56,476 bases of DNA. Origin: a virus. The position numbers and the translations under genes were made by a program. Numbering within the stretch: the stretch's first letter is position 1; each line of letters starts with the position of its first letter. Below, one piece after another: positions 8,818-17,452 of the stretch. The notes under the pieces are model-generated. The model was not told where the DNA came from. It did not search any database and saw nothing but the letters and a program-made list of their open reading frames with translations. The stretch covers positions 1 to 56,476 of IMG/VR virus record IMGVR_UViG_3300028802_000186, one strand, 5' to 3'.

Positions 8818-9021
8818 GTGACCGAAGCGCTGTTCGACGTAGCCGACCCCGACCCGGGCCGTGAGCATCAGGCGTGCGACCGCTGCCTCATCGCGGCCTG
8901 GGCCTCCAACGACGGGCTCCGCGCTCGCGGCTGGCACGTCTACGACGGCACCTCCCAAACCGGCCTGCCCCTGCACGTCCGGATCTGTCCGGCATGCCAA
9001 CGGAAAGGAACGCACCCATGA
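8818..9021 (+). CDS. Small CxxC zinc-binding protein
   Basis: 67 residues from a GTG seven bases after GGAGG. CDRCLIAAW and CPACQR form two CxxC pairs, as in the short zinc fingers often found in actinophages. Its stop overlaps the ATG of the next gene. No enzymatic domain. Confidence 0.65.
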   Translation: MTEALFDVADPDPGREHQACDRCLIAAWASNDGLRARGWHVYDGTSQTGLPLHVRICPACQRKGTHP

Positions 9022-9203
9022 GCTACGACCCCTCGGCCGAACCTGTCGACTGGAGCGCTTACCGCGCCTGTTCGACGTGCCTCGCCAAGATGGGTAAGCC
9101 GTGCTTCTCCCGGAGCGGCAGGATCGTAGGCGGGCAGCCGGACGGGATACGGACCGCGCTCCCCGCCCCGCACGGGGGCCGCAAGCTGCGCGTGAAGCGA
9201 TAG
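9018..9203 (+). CDS. Small zinc-finger-like protein
   Basis: 61 residues, translationally coupled (ATGA) to the upstream zinc gene. CSTCLAKMGKPCFSRSG is the C-x2-C-x-A-x-x-G-x-P-C pattern of a widespread actinobacterial and phage zinc-finger family. The C-terminus is basic. Possibly nucleic-acid binding. Confidence 0.7.
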   Translation: MSYDPSAEPVDWSAYRACSTCLAKMGKPCFSRSGRIVGGQPDGIRTALPAPHGGRKLRVKR

Positions 9204-9228
9204 CCTGTCCCGGTCACCCTCCCTGACG

Positions 9229-9267
9229 CAGAGCGGCCCCCTACCGGTTCGGTGGGGGGCCGCTCTG
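9229..9267. terminator. Hairpin between convergent genes
   Basis: A 13-bp GC-rich stem (9229-9241 with 9255-9267) with a 13-base loop between the plus-strand zinc genes and the minus-strand glycosyltransferase. It could serve both directions. Confidence 0.8.
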
Positions 9268-9278
9268 TCTGTCGCGGG

Positions 9279-10289
9279 TCAGGCCGCGTCTACCGCGTCG
9301 TTTTCGATCTTGGCACCCGCCTGCCGGTCCCGCATCGGCGAATCCCTCGCCGCATCCTCAGCGGCCTTCCGGTTGATCACCAGCTTCGGCCACTGGTCCG
9401 GAGGCAACGGCAGGATGTTCGCCTTCGGCGGCGGGAACGGCTTCGCGCGGTACTCCGGCACCCCGTACCAGACGGTCTTCTGGTGGGTGGTCGACACGCC
9501 CGTGTGCACCAGGACAGGCAACCCCACCTGATGGGCGCGCAGGCAGAACGAGATGTCCTCCCCGCACATCTCGCCGTCCGGGCCCGGAATCCGCTCGAAC
9601 CAGATGTGCGGCGGCGCGCCCTGCTCAAGTAGCCAGGCGCTGATCTTCTCGTACACCGATCGGTGAGTCAGCAGGAAACCGGTGCCGGTCGCACCGACCC
9701 GGGTCACCTCGTCCGGCGCCCACTCCGGCCGGGACGCCAGCTTGTACGCGCCGGGCATCCCCGACTTCGGCTCCACCCACGACCAGTCGTACAGCGTCGG
9801 CGCCAGGCTGGACCGCAGCCCGCCCCGGAAGTCGTAGGTGTAGTCACCCTCGACGAAGCACAGGCCGCCGACGATCGGCGCGGTGTCCGGGTCAGCGACC
9901 GCGAGCAGCTTCTCCAGGGCGTCCTGCTCGGCGCCGATGTCCGAATCCCACCAGAGCAGCCACTCCGAGTCGCTGGCCAGGAAGGCGGCGGCGGCCGTGT
10001 TGCGGGCGTGGGCCAGCTCCATCGAGCGACCCCACACGGCGGCCAGTGCGCCGTTGTTCATCAGGCCCGAGTTGTGCAGCAGATGGTTGCCGTGCGCCTT
10101 GTCGTAGGCGGCCACCCGCAGCACCGACTCGACGAAGTTCCATCCCGCCTCGTTCAGGTGCGGCACCCCGATGCACACCTTCTCCCCGGCGCGGGGATCC
10201 AGGGCCCTGCCGAGGTGCTTCTGCGCCTCCCGGGCGATCCGCTCGGGGTCGCACTCAAAGCTGGGCTGGTCGGCGTCGTTCAACGTCAT
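9279..10289 (-). CDS. GT-A type glycosyltransferase
   Basis: 336 residues, about the usual length for a single-domain phage GT-A enzyme. ARNTAAAAFL then LLWWDSDIG supplies the metal-binding D-S-D (115-117). GEDISFCLRAHQVG matches the acceptor-side E/D motif of family-2-like enzymes. VHTGVSTTHQK follows near the end, and the last 30 residues are charged. It stands alone between two hairpins, upstream of the major capsid gene on the opposite strand. The acceptor (virion protein, DNA or host envelope) is unknown. Confidence 0.8.
   Translation of the reverse strand: MTLNDADQPSFECDPERIAREAQKHLGRALDPRAGEKVCIGVPHLNEAGWNFVESVLRVAAYDKAHGNHLLHNSGLMNNGALAAVWGRSMELAHARNTAAAAFLASDSEWLLWWDSDIGAEQDALEKLLAVADPDTAPIVGGLCFVEGDYTYDFRGGLRSSLAPTLYDWSWVEPKSGMPGAYKLASRPEWAPDEVTRVGATGTGFLLTHRSVYEKISAWLLEQGAPPHIWFERIPGPDGEMCGEDISFCLRAHQVGLPVLVHTGVSTTHQKTVWYGVPEYRAKPFPPPKANILPLPPDQWPKLVINRKAAEDAARDSPMRDRQAGAKIENDAVDAA
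9297..9309 (-). repeat. GATCnAAAACGAT-type site
   Basis: GATCGAAAACGAC on the minus strand, inside the glycosyltransferase C-terminus, where it encodes K-I-E-N-D. Confidence 0.7.
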
Positions 10290-10324
10290 ACGGGCTCCTC
10301 CTCCAGGAATCAGCAGACTACCGC

Positions 10325-10330
10325 TATGAT
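10325..10330 (+). promoter_or_regulatory. Possible -10 hexamer ahead of the major capsid gene
   Basis: TATGAT stands out in the GC-rich gap 10290-10393. No good -35 is visible at the usual spacing, so this is weak. Confidence 0.3.
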
Positions 10331-10393
10331 CCCCACCAGGTGTATCCGTGCTGCCACGGTCCGGCGGAGCGCTCGAAGTGAAGAGAGCACGCA

Positions 10394-12274
10394 GTGGCCA
10401 ACCTGCCTTTCCGGGTCCCGACTGCCGACGACGGCTCGTACGCCTTCGCCGGAATGTCGACCGATGACCTGACTTCGATTCGCTCGCAGGCGCGTGAAGC
10501 GGCTGCCCAGTACGCGGAGATGGACGTCTCCGACGTGTCGGCCGATGACATCGAGACGATGCGCGAGCTGACCACCATCGTTCAGGGTGTCGACGCCGAG
10601 CGGACCCGACGTAGCGGCGCGGCTGGCGCTTTCGCCGCCCTCACTGACAGCCTCGGCGACGAGGACGAGACCGACGCCGGAGCGGACTCCGACGGCGCGG
10701 GCGCCGAGGGGACCGGCACCCCGGAGACTCCCGCAGCGACCACCACGGCTGCGGCGGCCAAGCCGACCGCGCCGAGCGTCGCCGCTGTAGCCTCCCGGAC
10801 CACTCCCGCCGTCCCGGCCGAAACGGAGACGTCCCGAGTCCCGGCCGTCATCCTCGCCGGGGCCAACAACTCCGACTACCCGACCGGCGCGGAGCTGGAC
10901 TGGAATGCGGTCGGCGCGCTGGTCGAGAAGCGGTTCCTGCAGTACAACGCGGCATCCGGCATGGGCGGCCGTCGGCAGGACCCGATCGCGCAGTTCAAGC
11001 TGGAGTACCCGAAGGAGCTGACCGCGTCGGGTGGTCTCAACGACGACGCGACCGCGATCATCGACTACGCGGCCAGCGAGAAGCGCCTACCGGGCGGCTC
11101 CCTGCTCGCGTCGATCAACCTGGCTCGCAAGAAGATCGAGAGCCAGGGCGGCAACAGCCTGACGGCTGCGGGCGCCGGTTGGTGCGCCCCGTCGGAGGTC
11201 ATCTACGACCTGTGTGAGCTGGAGTCTTCGGACGGCCTGCTGGACATTCCGGAGATCAACGTCTCGCGGGGCGGCATCAAGTTCACGACCGGCCCGGACT
11301 TCAGCTCGATCTACTCGGGTGCCGGGTTCTTCCACTACACCGAGGCGCAGATCATCACCGGCGTGACCAAGCCGACGATGCCGGTGCCGTGCCCGTCGTT
11401 CACGGACGTCCGCCTCGAGGCTGACGGTCTGGCGATTCAGGCGGACCTGCTGCAGCTGCGCGGCTATCCGGAGCTGATCGCCCGGTTCGTGCGGGGGGCG
11501 ATGGTCGCCCACACGCACAAGATCAACCAGTTCATGATCAACGCCTTGGTGACCGGCTCGACCGCGCTCAGCCTTCCGAGCAACGTCGCCGCCCACACCC
11601 CCGGCCTGGGCACCACCTGGTACTCCGACCACTCGGTGGTCTCCACCCTGCTGGGCGCCCTCGACATGGCCATCCAGGACTACAAGTACCGCCAGCGGAT
11701 GCAGCTCTCCAGCACCCTGGAGATCGTGCTCCCGTACTGGGTGCAGTCGTGGATCCGCGCCGACATCACCCGCAAGGCGTTCTACGACGGCGACGGCGGC
11801 TCGGACCAGTACGCCATCACCATGCAGAAGATGGCGGAGTGGCTGGCCGTTCGCGGCGCCCGCGTGCAGTGGGTGTACGACTGGCAGGACGCTTTCTACT
11901 GGGCGGCCTACCCGACCGGCGCCCCGTCGCAGTGGCAGCAGTTCGGCACCGACCCGACCTCCAGCAACTTCGTGCAGGACTGGCCGCACACGCTCCAGAT
12001 CCTGATGTACGCGGCCGGTACGTGGGTGCGCGGCAACGCCGACATCATCACCCTCGACACCGTGTACGACTCGACGCTGCTGGCGCAGAACAAGACCACC
12101 CAGCTCTTCACCGAGCAGGGCATCCTCGCGGCCAAGACCTGCTTCGACAGCCGGGTCTACACCATCGGCACCGCGACCGGCGGCCTGATCCCGGACGGCG
12201 CGGCGGCGTACGCCCTGAACGCCCAGGCGGTCGCCTCCACCGGCACCTTCGCCACCTTCCCCACCAACCCGTGA
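10394..12274 (+). CDS. HK97-fold major capsid protein with N-terminal scaffold-like domain
   Basis: 626 residues from a GTG. Residues 1-90 are a charged helical region and 90-140 an Ala/Thr/Pro/Glu-rich linker, which resembles a cleavable delta/scaffold domain. The remaining about 480 residues are rich in beta segments typical of capsomers, such as LDIPEINVSRGGIKF and LEIVLPYWVQSWIRADI. It sits downstream of the protease and upstream of the connectors and is followed by a strong hairpin, as expected for the most abundant virion protein. The cleavage site cannot be placed from sequence alone. Confidence 0.85.
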   Translation: MANLPFRVPTADDGSYAFAGMSTDDLTSIRSQAREAAAQYAEMDVSDVSADDIETMRELTTIVQGVDAERTRRSGAAGAFAALTDSLGDEDETDAGADSDGAGAEGTGTPETPAATTTAAAAKPTAPSVAAVASRTTPAVPAETETSRVPAVILAGANNSDYPTGAELDWNAVGALVEKRFLQYNAASGMGGRRQDPIAQFKLEYPKELTASGGLNDDATAIIDYAASEKRLPGGSLLASINLARKKIESQGGNSLTAAGAGWCAPSEVIYDLCELESSDGLLDIPEINVSRGGIKFTTGPDFSSIYSGAGFFHYTEAQIITGVTKPTMPVPCPSFTDVRLEADGLAIQADLLQLRGYPELIARFVRGAMVAHTHKINQFMINALVTGSTALSLPSNVAAHTPGLGTTWYSDHSVVSTLLGALDMAIQDYKYRQRMQLSSTLEIVLPYWVQSWIRADITRKAFYDGDGGSDQYAITMQKMAEWLAVRGARVQWVYDWQDAFYWAAYPTGAPSQWQQFGTDPTSSNFVQDWPHTLQILMYAAGTWVRGNADIITLDTVYDSTLLAQNKTTQLFTEQGILAAKTCFDSRVYTIGTATGGLIPDGAAAYALNAQAVASTGTFATFPTNP

Positions 12275-12278
12275 CACT

Positions 12279-12318
12279 GATCCGCCGGGCTGACAGCGCT
12301 CCGTCAGCCCGGCGGATC
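12279..12318 (+). terminator. Hairpin just after the major capsid gene
   Basis: A 16-bp perfect stem (12279-12294 with 12303-12318) and 8-base loop, beginning five bases past the capsid stop. Likely an attenuator that lowers expression of downstream connector genes relative to capsid. Confidence 0.85.
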
Positions 12319-12346
12319 ACCCCACGACGGAAGGGAAGGAGCAGGC

Positions 12347-13279
12347 ATGGCCGCACTAACACCGATGACCGGGCCGGTCTTCGTACCGCAGCCCGCCGTC
12401 GGCAACATCCGGTACGGCCTCTTCTCGGCGGCCAACGGGCCGTTCCCGATGCCGCAGCACGGCGACGTGGGTGGCGTGCAGTACCTGGAGGAGCACTGCG
12501 GGCAGGCGCACCTGATCGCGGCGGCCTCCTGCTCCAGCCCGACCGTCACCCTCGCCACGCTCGACAGCTGCGACGGGACGGCCATCGGTCTGCCCTACCA
12601 GGTCGGCGCCACCCTCAAGGCGGGAGCGTTCCCGTACGACGCGGCCGATGTTGAGCGGCGGCTGCGAATCCGGCTCGGCGACAACGCGCAGTACGTTGCG
12701 GAGACGGCGTTCTGGGGCGGCAACGCGGACGTTCAGCCCGCCCTCCAGCGGGCCGAGCTGAACGGCGGCTCCGGCATCCTCGACCTCACCCCGACGCCGG
12801 GCACGGCCATCACGATCGAATACGGTGTCGGCCTGCTGGAGGACGCCCTGTCGGCGTACAGCTATCCGGGCATCATCCATGCGCGGCCGGTCGTGACCCC
12901 GTACCTCGTCGAGCGGCAGATGATGCCGCTCCCGCAGCGTGCGGCGAAGGGGTTGACCGGCGTGCAGTACACGCCGATGGGCAACGTCTGGTCGTTCGGG
13001 CGCGGCTACTCCGGCAACAAGCCGAACAACGACGCGACTGCGCCCGCCGCCGGTACCGCCTACCTGGTAGCCACCGGGGCGGTGACGATCTGGCGCGACG
13101 ACAACGTGTTCGTCACCCCGCCGGAGCGGGAGTTCGACCGGTCAGGCAACGCCTGGCAGGCGAACGCTCAGCAGGCGTATGCCACCACGGTCGACTGCGT
13201 GGCGTTCTTCGTGCTCGTCGAGTTGGATGCGATGACGCGGGGTACCGGTCCTGCGGCAATCGCAACGACGGTGTACTGA
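12347..13279 (+). CDS. Putative minor capsid or head-associated structural protein
   Basis: 310 residues with GAAGGGAAGGAG upstream. It is beta-rich, with no membrane or catalytic motif. QYLEEHCGQAH and several Cys in the first 80 residues may be structural. It lies directly after the capsid gene, where actinophages often keep a minor head or decoration protein. The assignment rests on position only. Confidence 0.55.
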   Translation: MAALTPMTGPVFVPQPAVGNIRYGLFSAANGPFPMPQHGDVGGVQYLEEHCGQAHLIAAASCSSPTVTLATLDSCDGTAIGLPYQVGATLKAGAFPYDAADVERRLRIRLGDNAQYVAETAFWGGNADVQPALQRAELNGGSGILDLTPTPGTAITIEYGVGLLEDALSAYSYPGIIHARPVVTPYLVERQMMPLPQRAAKGLTGVQYTPMGNVWSFGRGYSGNKPNNDATAPAAGTAYLVATGAVTIWRDDNVFVTPPEREFDRSGNAWQANAQQAYATTVDCVAFFVLVELDAMTRGTGPAAIATTVY

Positions 13280-13290
13280 GGAGCTGATCG

Positions 13291-13572
13291 ATGACTGGGA
13301 TCGTGATCGTCGACTTGCACGAGCCGCACCACGAGGTGGCGGGTCGCCTGCTGGAGCTGGCCGATGAGCTGGGCTACGGCGTCCGCAGCGTTGTGGCGCA
13401 GCGCGGGGAGCATGACGCTGCCCTGTCCTTCCGGGTGCCGCAGGATGTGGCCGACGCGTTCGACGCGGAACGCGCCGGGCGCTGGCCCGCTGACGGCGGC
13501 CTGGTGGACGATGATGGAGACCCGACCACGCCGCCGGTCCGCAAGTCGCGGCCGGTCAAGGCCAAGGAGTAA
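13291..13572 (+). CDS. Small head-region hypothetical protein
   Basis: 93 residues with GGAGCTGATCG before the ATG. An alpha/beta start (IVIVDLHEPHHEVAGRLLELA) leads to a Lys/Pro-rich tail ending in PVKAKE. It lies between two structural genes. Function not evident. Confidence 0.65.
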   Translation: MTGIVIVDLHEPHHEVAGRLLELADELGYGVRSVVAQRGEHDAALSFRVPQDVADAFDAERAGRWPADGGLVDDDGDPTTPPVRKSRPVKAKE

Positions 13573-13575
13573 CAG

Positions 13576-14268
13576 ATGACGGCCGTATGTCAGGCACCCA
13601 TCCAGGGAACCACCATGCGGGTCCAGACAGTCAACTCGTGCGGTACCCCGTCGACGGGTTCCTGCGTGTCGGCCGTCTCGACCGGCTTCGTTTCGGTGGA
13701 GATGCAGGATCAGGTCGAGTCGGGTCAGGAGATCGTCGTCCTGAATGCGGCTGGCGTGATGTGCGTCAACGAGAAGTCGCCGAAGCAGTTGAAGTGGATC
13801 GATGTCACGGTCACCTTCTGCAACGTCGACCCGGAGCTGTTCGGGCTGATCACCGGTTCCACGCTGGTGCTCAACGACGCGGCCTCCCCGGCAGCCGTGG
13901 GCTTCCAGACGCGGACGAGTAACTATGCGGCGGGGGCGTTCGGGCTGGAGGTGTGGACGAACATCGCTGCCGGGACGTGTGTCACGGTCGGCACGTTCTC
14001 GCTGGTGCCGTACGGGTATTTCCTGCTGCCCAACATCGTGGAGGGCACCGTCGGTGATCTCAAGATCGAAAACGGTGCTATCTCGTTCACGGTGAACGGG
14101 CGCACCAAGCAGGGCACCAACTGGGGCACCGGCCCCAAGAACGTGCTCGCCAACATGACCACCGCCGCGTCAGAGAAGCTGCTGATCGCCCTGCCCAACG
14201 ACACCCACCGGCACCTCCAGTGGACGTACCTGGCCCCGCCTGCCGCATCCTGCGGCTGCGCGAGCTGA
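13576..14268 (+). CDS. Probable major tail tube protein
   Basis: 230 residues, beta-rich, with no signal peptide. ISFTVNGRTKQGTNWG near 180 and LSFSLVPYGYF-like strands suit a tail-tube fold. A very strong hairpin follows, as for abundant structural proteins. Its position before the connectors rather than directly before the chaperones is a little unusual, so a second head protein remains possible. Confidence 0.6.
   Translation: MTAVCQAPIQGTTMRVQTVNSCGTPSTGSCVSAVSTGFVSVEMQDQVESGQEIVVLNAAGVMCVNEKSPKQLKWIDVTVTFCNVDPELFGLITGSTLVLNDAASPAAVGFQTRTSNYAAGAFGLEVWTNIAAGTCVTVGTFSLVPYGYFLLPNIVEGTVGDLKIENGAISFTVNGRTKQGTNWGTGPKNVLANMTTAASEKLLIALPNDTHRHLQWTYLAPPAASCGCAS
14064..14076 (+). repeat. GATCnAAAACGAT-type site
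   Basis: GATCGAAAACGGT inside the tail-tube gene, encoding K-I-E-N-G. Confidence 0.65.
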
Positions 14269-14270
14269 CT

Positions 14271-14343
14271 CGATAGGGGCCGGGGCTTTCCCGGCCAAGC
14301 TGGCGCCGGTAACGAGCCGGACCGTCTGCCCCGGCCCCTGTCG
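14271..14343 (+). terminator. Large stem-loop after the tail-tube gene
   Basis: A 16-bp stem (14271-14286 with 14328-14343, one T-G pair) encloses a second GC hairpin. It probably sets the expression step between the abundant tail protein and the connectors. Confidence 0.8.
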
Positions 14344-14362
14344 CCCATAAGGAGGAGACGAG

Positions 14363-14479
14363 ATGGGCAGGCTCACGGACGATCCTTCGGACCCCGGCCT
14401 GACGCGTGGCGCCGATCCGGAGGGCTCGCGCGTTCCGCAGGCTGCGGCGTATCTCGTCCTGTCGGAGGAGGAACGCTGA
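14363..14479 (+). CDS. 38-residue hypothetical protein
   Basis: GGAGGAGACGAG precedes the ATG and the stop overlaps the next ATG (TGATG). The peptide is acidic, ending LSEEER, and may mainly couple translation to the connector gene. Family unknown. Confidence 0.6.
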   Translation: MGRLTDDPSDPGLTRGADPEGSRVPQAAAYLVLSEEER

Positions 14480-15288
14480 TGACCAGCGCGACGCCGGACG
14501 GGTGGGCTGTCACGAACTTCCCGGCCTGCTCGACGTCCTGGACGGCCCTCACTCCGGACCAGCGTGAGCTTGCCCTGCGCCTTGCGGCGTTCACGGTGTA
14601 CTCGCTGACCGGTCGGCAGTTCGGGACCGTCACGCTCACGCTCAGGCCGTGCAACGCCCCCCTGCTGCCGCCGCTCTACCAGGTGTACCCGGTGAACCTG
14701 ATCAACCCGTGGGGCACCGACGAAGGAAACAGCTACTACCCGCTGTACATCCAGAACGGGGTATGGCACAACGCCGGGTGTGCGGGCATCAACTGCTGCG
14801 GCGCCACCTGCGAGGTGGAGCTGCCGAAAACCGTGTCCATCACCTCCGTGATCGTGGACGGCGCCACCGTGGACCCGAGCGCCTACCGGGTCGACAACGG
14901 GTTCCTGCTGGTCCGCACGGACGGCGCCTGCTGGCCGCAATGCCAGGACCTCGACAAGAACCTCGGCGTTGCGGACACCTGGTCCGTGACCGGCGTGTTC
15001 GGCCGCTCGGTGCCGCAGGAAGCCCTCGACGCTGCGAGCCTCCTGGCCTGCGAGATCGGCAAGTCGCTTGCCGGTCAGCCGTGCCGCCTGCCGCAGCGCA
15101 TGCAGTCACTGTCCCGGGCGGGCGTCTCCGTGCAGTTCCCGGCCGTGAACACCTACCTGGACCGGGGGCTGACCGGCCTCAACGAGGTTGATCAGATCGT
15201 GGTGCAGCTCAACCCGCACCGGCTGATCCAGTCGCCGAAGGTGTTCTCGATGGACCAGTCCCCCAGCCGTATCACCACCTGGCCATGA
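14479..15288 (+). CDS. Head-tail connector (adaptor) protein
   Basis: 269 residues. An N-terminal helical part (LTPDQRELALRLAAFTVYSLTGRQFG) resembles gp6/gp15-type adaptors of actinophages. A Cys-rich beta insert follows (GCAGINCCGATC). QEALDAASLLACEIGKSL gives another helix typical of connector rings. It opens a run of five head-completion genes. Confidence 0.7.
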   Translation: MTSATPDGWAVTNFPACSTSWTALTPDQRELALRLAAFTVYSLTGRQFGTVTLTLRPCNAPLLPPLYQVYPVNLINPWGTDEGNSYYPLYIQNGVWHNAGCAGINCCGATCEVELPKTVSITSVIVDGATVDPSAYRVDNGFLLVRTDGACWPQCQDLDKNLGVADTWSVTGVFGRSVPQEALDAASLLACEIGKSLAGQPCRLPQRMQSLSRAGVSVQFPAVNTYLDRGLTGLNEVDQIVVQLNPHRLIQSPKVFSMDQSPSRITTWP

Positions 15289-15824
15289 CCGCCCCGACAG
15301 ATCCGATCGGCATGCCCGTCGCGCAGGAGCTGCTGGCCTGCTTCACGGAGCAGCTCAGCCAGCTGGCCGACCCTCCCAAGTACGTTCAGCTGCGCCTTGG
15401 CCAGGAGACCGGCCCGCTCGTCGGCCCGAACATCGACGAGTGCTGTTCGGGCCTGGCGTGGGTGCGCATCACCAGCATCTACCCGTCATGGGACAGCTTC
15501 CCCGGCCCCGACAACACGTGGCTGCCGTGCGGCCCCCTCGCCTACGCCGTGGTGCTGGAGATGGGTGTCGCGTTCTGCATGCCCTGGTCGGATTCCGGCG
15601 ACACGCTCGACAACATCGACCCGCCCAGCGCGGCGGACTGGTCGACGGCCGCCGCAACGCAGATGGTCCACCAGACGTTGATGCGCCGGACGGCCGCCTG
15701 CTGTTTCCGCCCGACGCAGCGCCGCGCGGTCGGCGAGTGGTCGCCGCTGCCGGTGGAGGGCGGCTGCACCGGCGGTAAACTGCTGGTCACCGTGTCGGTG
15801 CCCGCGCCGTGCGCGGACTGCTGA
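15285..15824 (+). CDS. Head-tail connector or neck protein
   Basis: 179 residues starting in an ATGA overlap with the adaptor. Its many Cys residues (CCSGLAWVR, TAACCFRPTQRR, PCADC) are unusual for a cytoplasmic structural protein and could be metal sites. Size and position suit a head-completion or tail-terminator subunit. Not proven. Confidence 0.55.
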   Translation: MTAPTDPIGMPVAQELLACFTEQLSQLADPPKYVQLRLGQETGPLVGPNIDECCSGLAWVRITSIYPSWDSFPGPDNTWLPCGPLAYAVVLEMGVAFCMPWSDSGDTLDNIDPPSAADWSTAAATQMVHQTLMRRTAACCFRPTQRRAVGEWSPLPVEGGCTGGKLLVTVSVPAPCADC

Positions 15825-15834
15825 GGAGGATGTC

Positions 15835-16023
15835 ATGGGCAAGGTCGTGGTCGAGTCGCGCACGTTCGAGGTGCTGGTGAGCTTCAGCGGCCTGAACATC
15901 GGCGAACGGTTCACGCTGAACGCGGGCGATCCGTGGGCCGCGCAGCATGTGGGGACCGGCTATCTTCGGGACGTGACGGAGGAGGTTCCGGATGCCGGGC
16001 GGGGTGAAGTCGACCAGGGTTGA
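15835..16023 (+). CDS. Small head-tail region protein
   Basis: 62 residues after GAGGAGG. A compact beta-rich peptide (VVVESRTFEVLVSF) overlapping the next gene by 32 bases. Such small proteins recur between connectors in actinophages. Function unknown. Confidence 0.6.
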   Translation: MGKVVVESRTFEVLVSFSGLNIGERFTLNAGDPWAAQHVGTGYLRDVTEEVPDAGRGEVDQG

Positions 16024-16444
16024 CCTGTTCCTGCCGGTCATCAAGGGGATCTTGCAGGACGATGTGGGCCGCGAGGTCGTGAAGACGACGCTCAAGGTGC
16101 TCAACCGGGCCCGGGTGATGACGCCCGTGCTCCACGGTAATCTGCGGGCGAGCCACCAGTTCAAGATCACAAACGGCGCCAACAAGATCACGGGTGAGGT
16201 GTTCACCAAGGTCAAGTACGCGCTCGCCGTGCACGAAGGCCGCCGCGCCCTCACCATCTACCCGAAGACCAAGAAGGCCCTCGCATTCGTCTGGCACGGC
16301 CAGCCGATGGTGCGCAAATGGGTCCACCAGCCCGCCCGACGGGGACGCCCGTGGCTGAGGGACTCCCTACGCGAAGTCGCGACCAGCGAGGGCTACAAGA
16401 TGCAATCCGGCGCGGCAGCAGACGCCAGCGGCGGAGATCTGTAG
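15992..16444 (+). CDS. HK97 gp10-like head-tail connector
   Basis: 150 residues. The pattern LNRARVMTPVLHGNLRASH followed by YALAVHEGRRA and WLRDSL near the C-terminus is characteristic of gp10-like connector proteins. The start is inside the upstream gene with GGAGGAGG ahead. Likely part of the neck or tail terminator complex. Confidence 0.75.
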   Translation: MPGGVKSTRVDLFLPVIKGILQDDVGREVVKTTLKVLNRARVMTPVLHGNLRASHQFKITNGANKITGEVFTKVKYALAVHEGRRALTIYPKTKKALAFVWHGQPMVRKWVHQPARRGRPWLRDSLREVATSEGYKMQSGAAADASGGDL

Positions 16445-16456
16445 GAGGAGGAAGAC

Positions 16457-16657
16457 ATGAAGAATCTCAAGGTGAGATGGCTGGACGAGTCGTCGGATCT
16501 GGGCGGCGGCCCGCTGATCGCCTCCATGGTTATGGACTACAGGACGAGGATCAACCTCCTCGGCGCGACGCTGGTCTTTCAGGACCCGAAGGGGGAGGAA
16601 ACCATCTTGGTAATCCCCGAAGGCCGCCTGATCTCAGTTGTCGCGGTGATGCTGTGA
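16457..16657 (+). CDS. Small hypothetical protein
   Basis: 66 residues after GGAGGAGG. A small beta-rich protein (MKNLKVRWLDESSDLGGGP) whose stop overlaps the GTG of the chaperone candidate. It sits between connector and tail chaperone. Role unknown. Confidence 0.65.
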   Translation: MKNLKVRWLDESSDLGGGPLIASMVMDYRTRINLLGATLVFQDPKGEETILVIPEGRLISVVAVML

Positions 16658-17019
16658 GCGAATTGACGGTGCTGGTTGAGCTGGGCGGCCGGAAGGTCGA
16701 GATGCGTAAGCCGACCGATGGGGCGCTGGTGGTTTTGGCCAGGGTTGCCCGTGGCCTGCCCACCGGCAAGATCGAAAACGATTCCGAGATCCCTCAGGAG
16801 ATGCGGGATCGTCTGGTCCGCAACCTCGGCACCCTCGGCAAGATCGTCGACGGCATGATCGTCAAGGACGACGACAAGGAATGGCTCGAAGACGCCATGA
16901 TCGACGGCGACGTCAAGGCCGAGGAGGTCTTCTCGTCGATCCGTATGGCGGGCGAGAAGTTCAACGGCACGACGACCGCCGCCAAGAAGGCAGCAGCGCC
17001 GGTCCGGCGGCGGCGATGA
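16654..17019 (+). CDS. Tail assembly chaperone candidate (G-like)
   Basis: 121 residues from a GTG overlapping the upstream stop. The start MSELTVLVELGGRKVEMRKP leads to a helical body and a Lys/Arg/Ala tail. Length and layout match the first of the two chaperones that coat the tape measure during tail assembly. The usual partner does not follow; it appears at 19976. I saw no obvious need for a frameshift product here, but the end of the gene was not tested for a slippery site. Confidence 0.6.
   Translation: MSELTVLVELGGRKVEMRKPTDGALVVLARVARGLPTGKIENDSEIPQEMRDRLVRNLGTLGKIVDGMIVKDDDKEWLEDAMIDGDVKAEEVFSSIRMAGEKFNGTTTAAKKAAAPVRRRR
16770..16782 (+). repeat. GATCnAAAACGAT site, full match
   Basis: GATCGAAAACGAT within the chaperone gene, encoding K-I-E-N-D. 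Confidence 0.75.
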
Positions 17020-17186
17020 CCGGCCCGGAGCACTACGAGGCCGCCGAGGAGCTGCTAGAGAAGGCCAACGGGAAGGTCCCGCCAACTCAGGAGCAGCTTG
17101 TTGCGCGGGCCCAGGTGCACGCCATGTTGGCCCTGGCCGCCGCCGTGGCCTGGGCGACCTCCGAGAAGACGGGGCAAGCCTGGTGA
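17016..17186 (+). CDS. Small helical hypothetical protein
   Basis: 56 residues in ATGA overlap with the chaperone gene. Helical throughout (HYEAAEELLEKANGK, VHAMLALAAAVAWA), with no membrane topology strong enough to call. It belongs to the insert between the two chaperone candidates. Confidence 0.65.
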   Translation: MTGPEHYEAAEELLEKANGKVPPTQEQLVARAQVHAMLALAAAVAWATSEKTGQAW

Positions 17187-17452
17187 CTGCCGTCGTACAC
17201 ATCGCCGGGGTGCACGTGGTGATCGGCGGCCGGTACCTGCGTCAGCGCTGCGCCTGGTGCGGGGCCACCCTGCTCGACTACGACCTTGCCCGCATCGCCG
17301 TACCGGAGGGGCAGGATCCGACGCCGGGCACCTGGACGCACGGCGGCCTCGTGTTGATCGACGAGGGCTTGTCGGCGGCCGTGGAGCACGAGGACGGCGC
17401 GGAGCTGCCGGATGGCGCCTGCGCCAAGCTGGACCCGCAGGTGACGGTATGA
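17183..17452 (+). CDS. Small protein with zinc-binding Cys pair
   Basis: 89 residues from a GTG in GTGA overlap. An N-terminal beta part and CAWCGATLLDYD suggest half a zinc site, possibly completed by H residues or C79. Acidic overall. It looks like a regulator or metabolic helper, not a tail part. Confidence 0.6.
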   Translation: MTAVVHIAGVHVVIGGRYLRQRCAWCGATLLDYDLARIAVPEGQDPTPGTWTHGGLVLIDEGLSAAVEHEDGAELPDGACAKLDPQVTV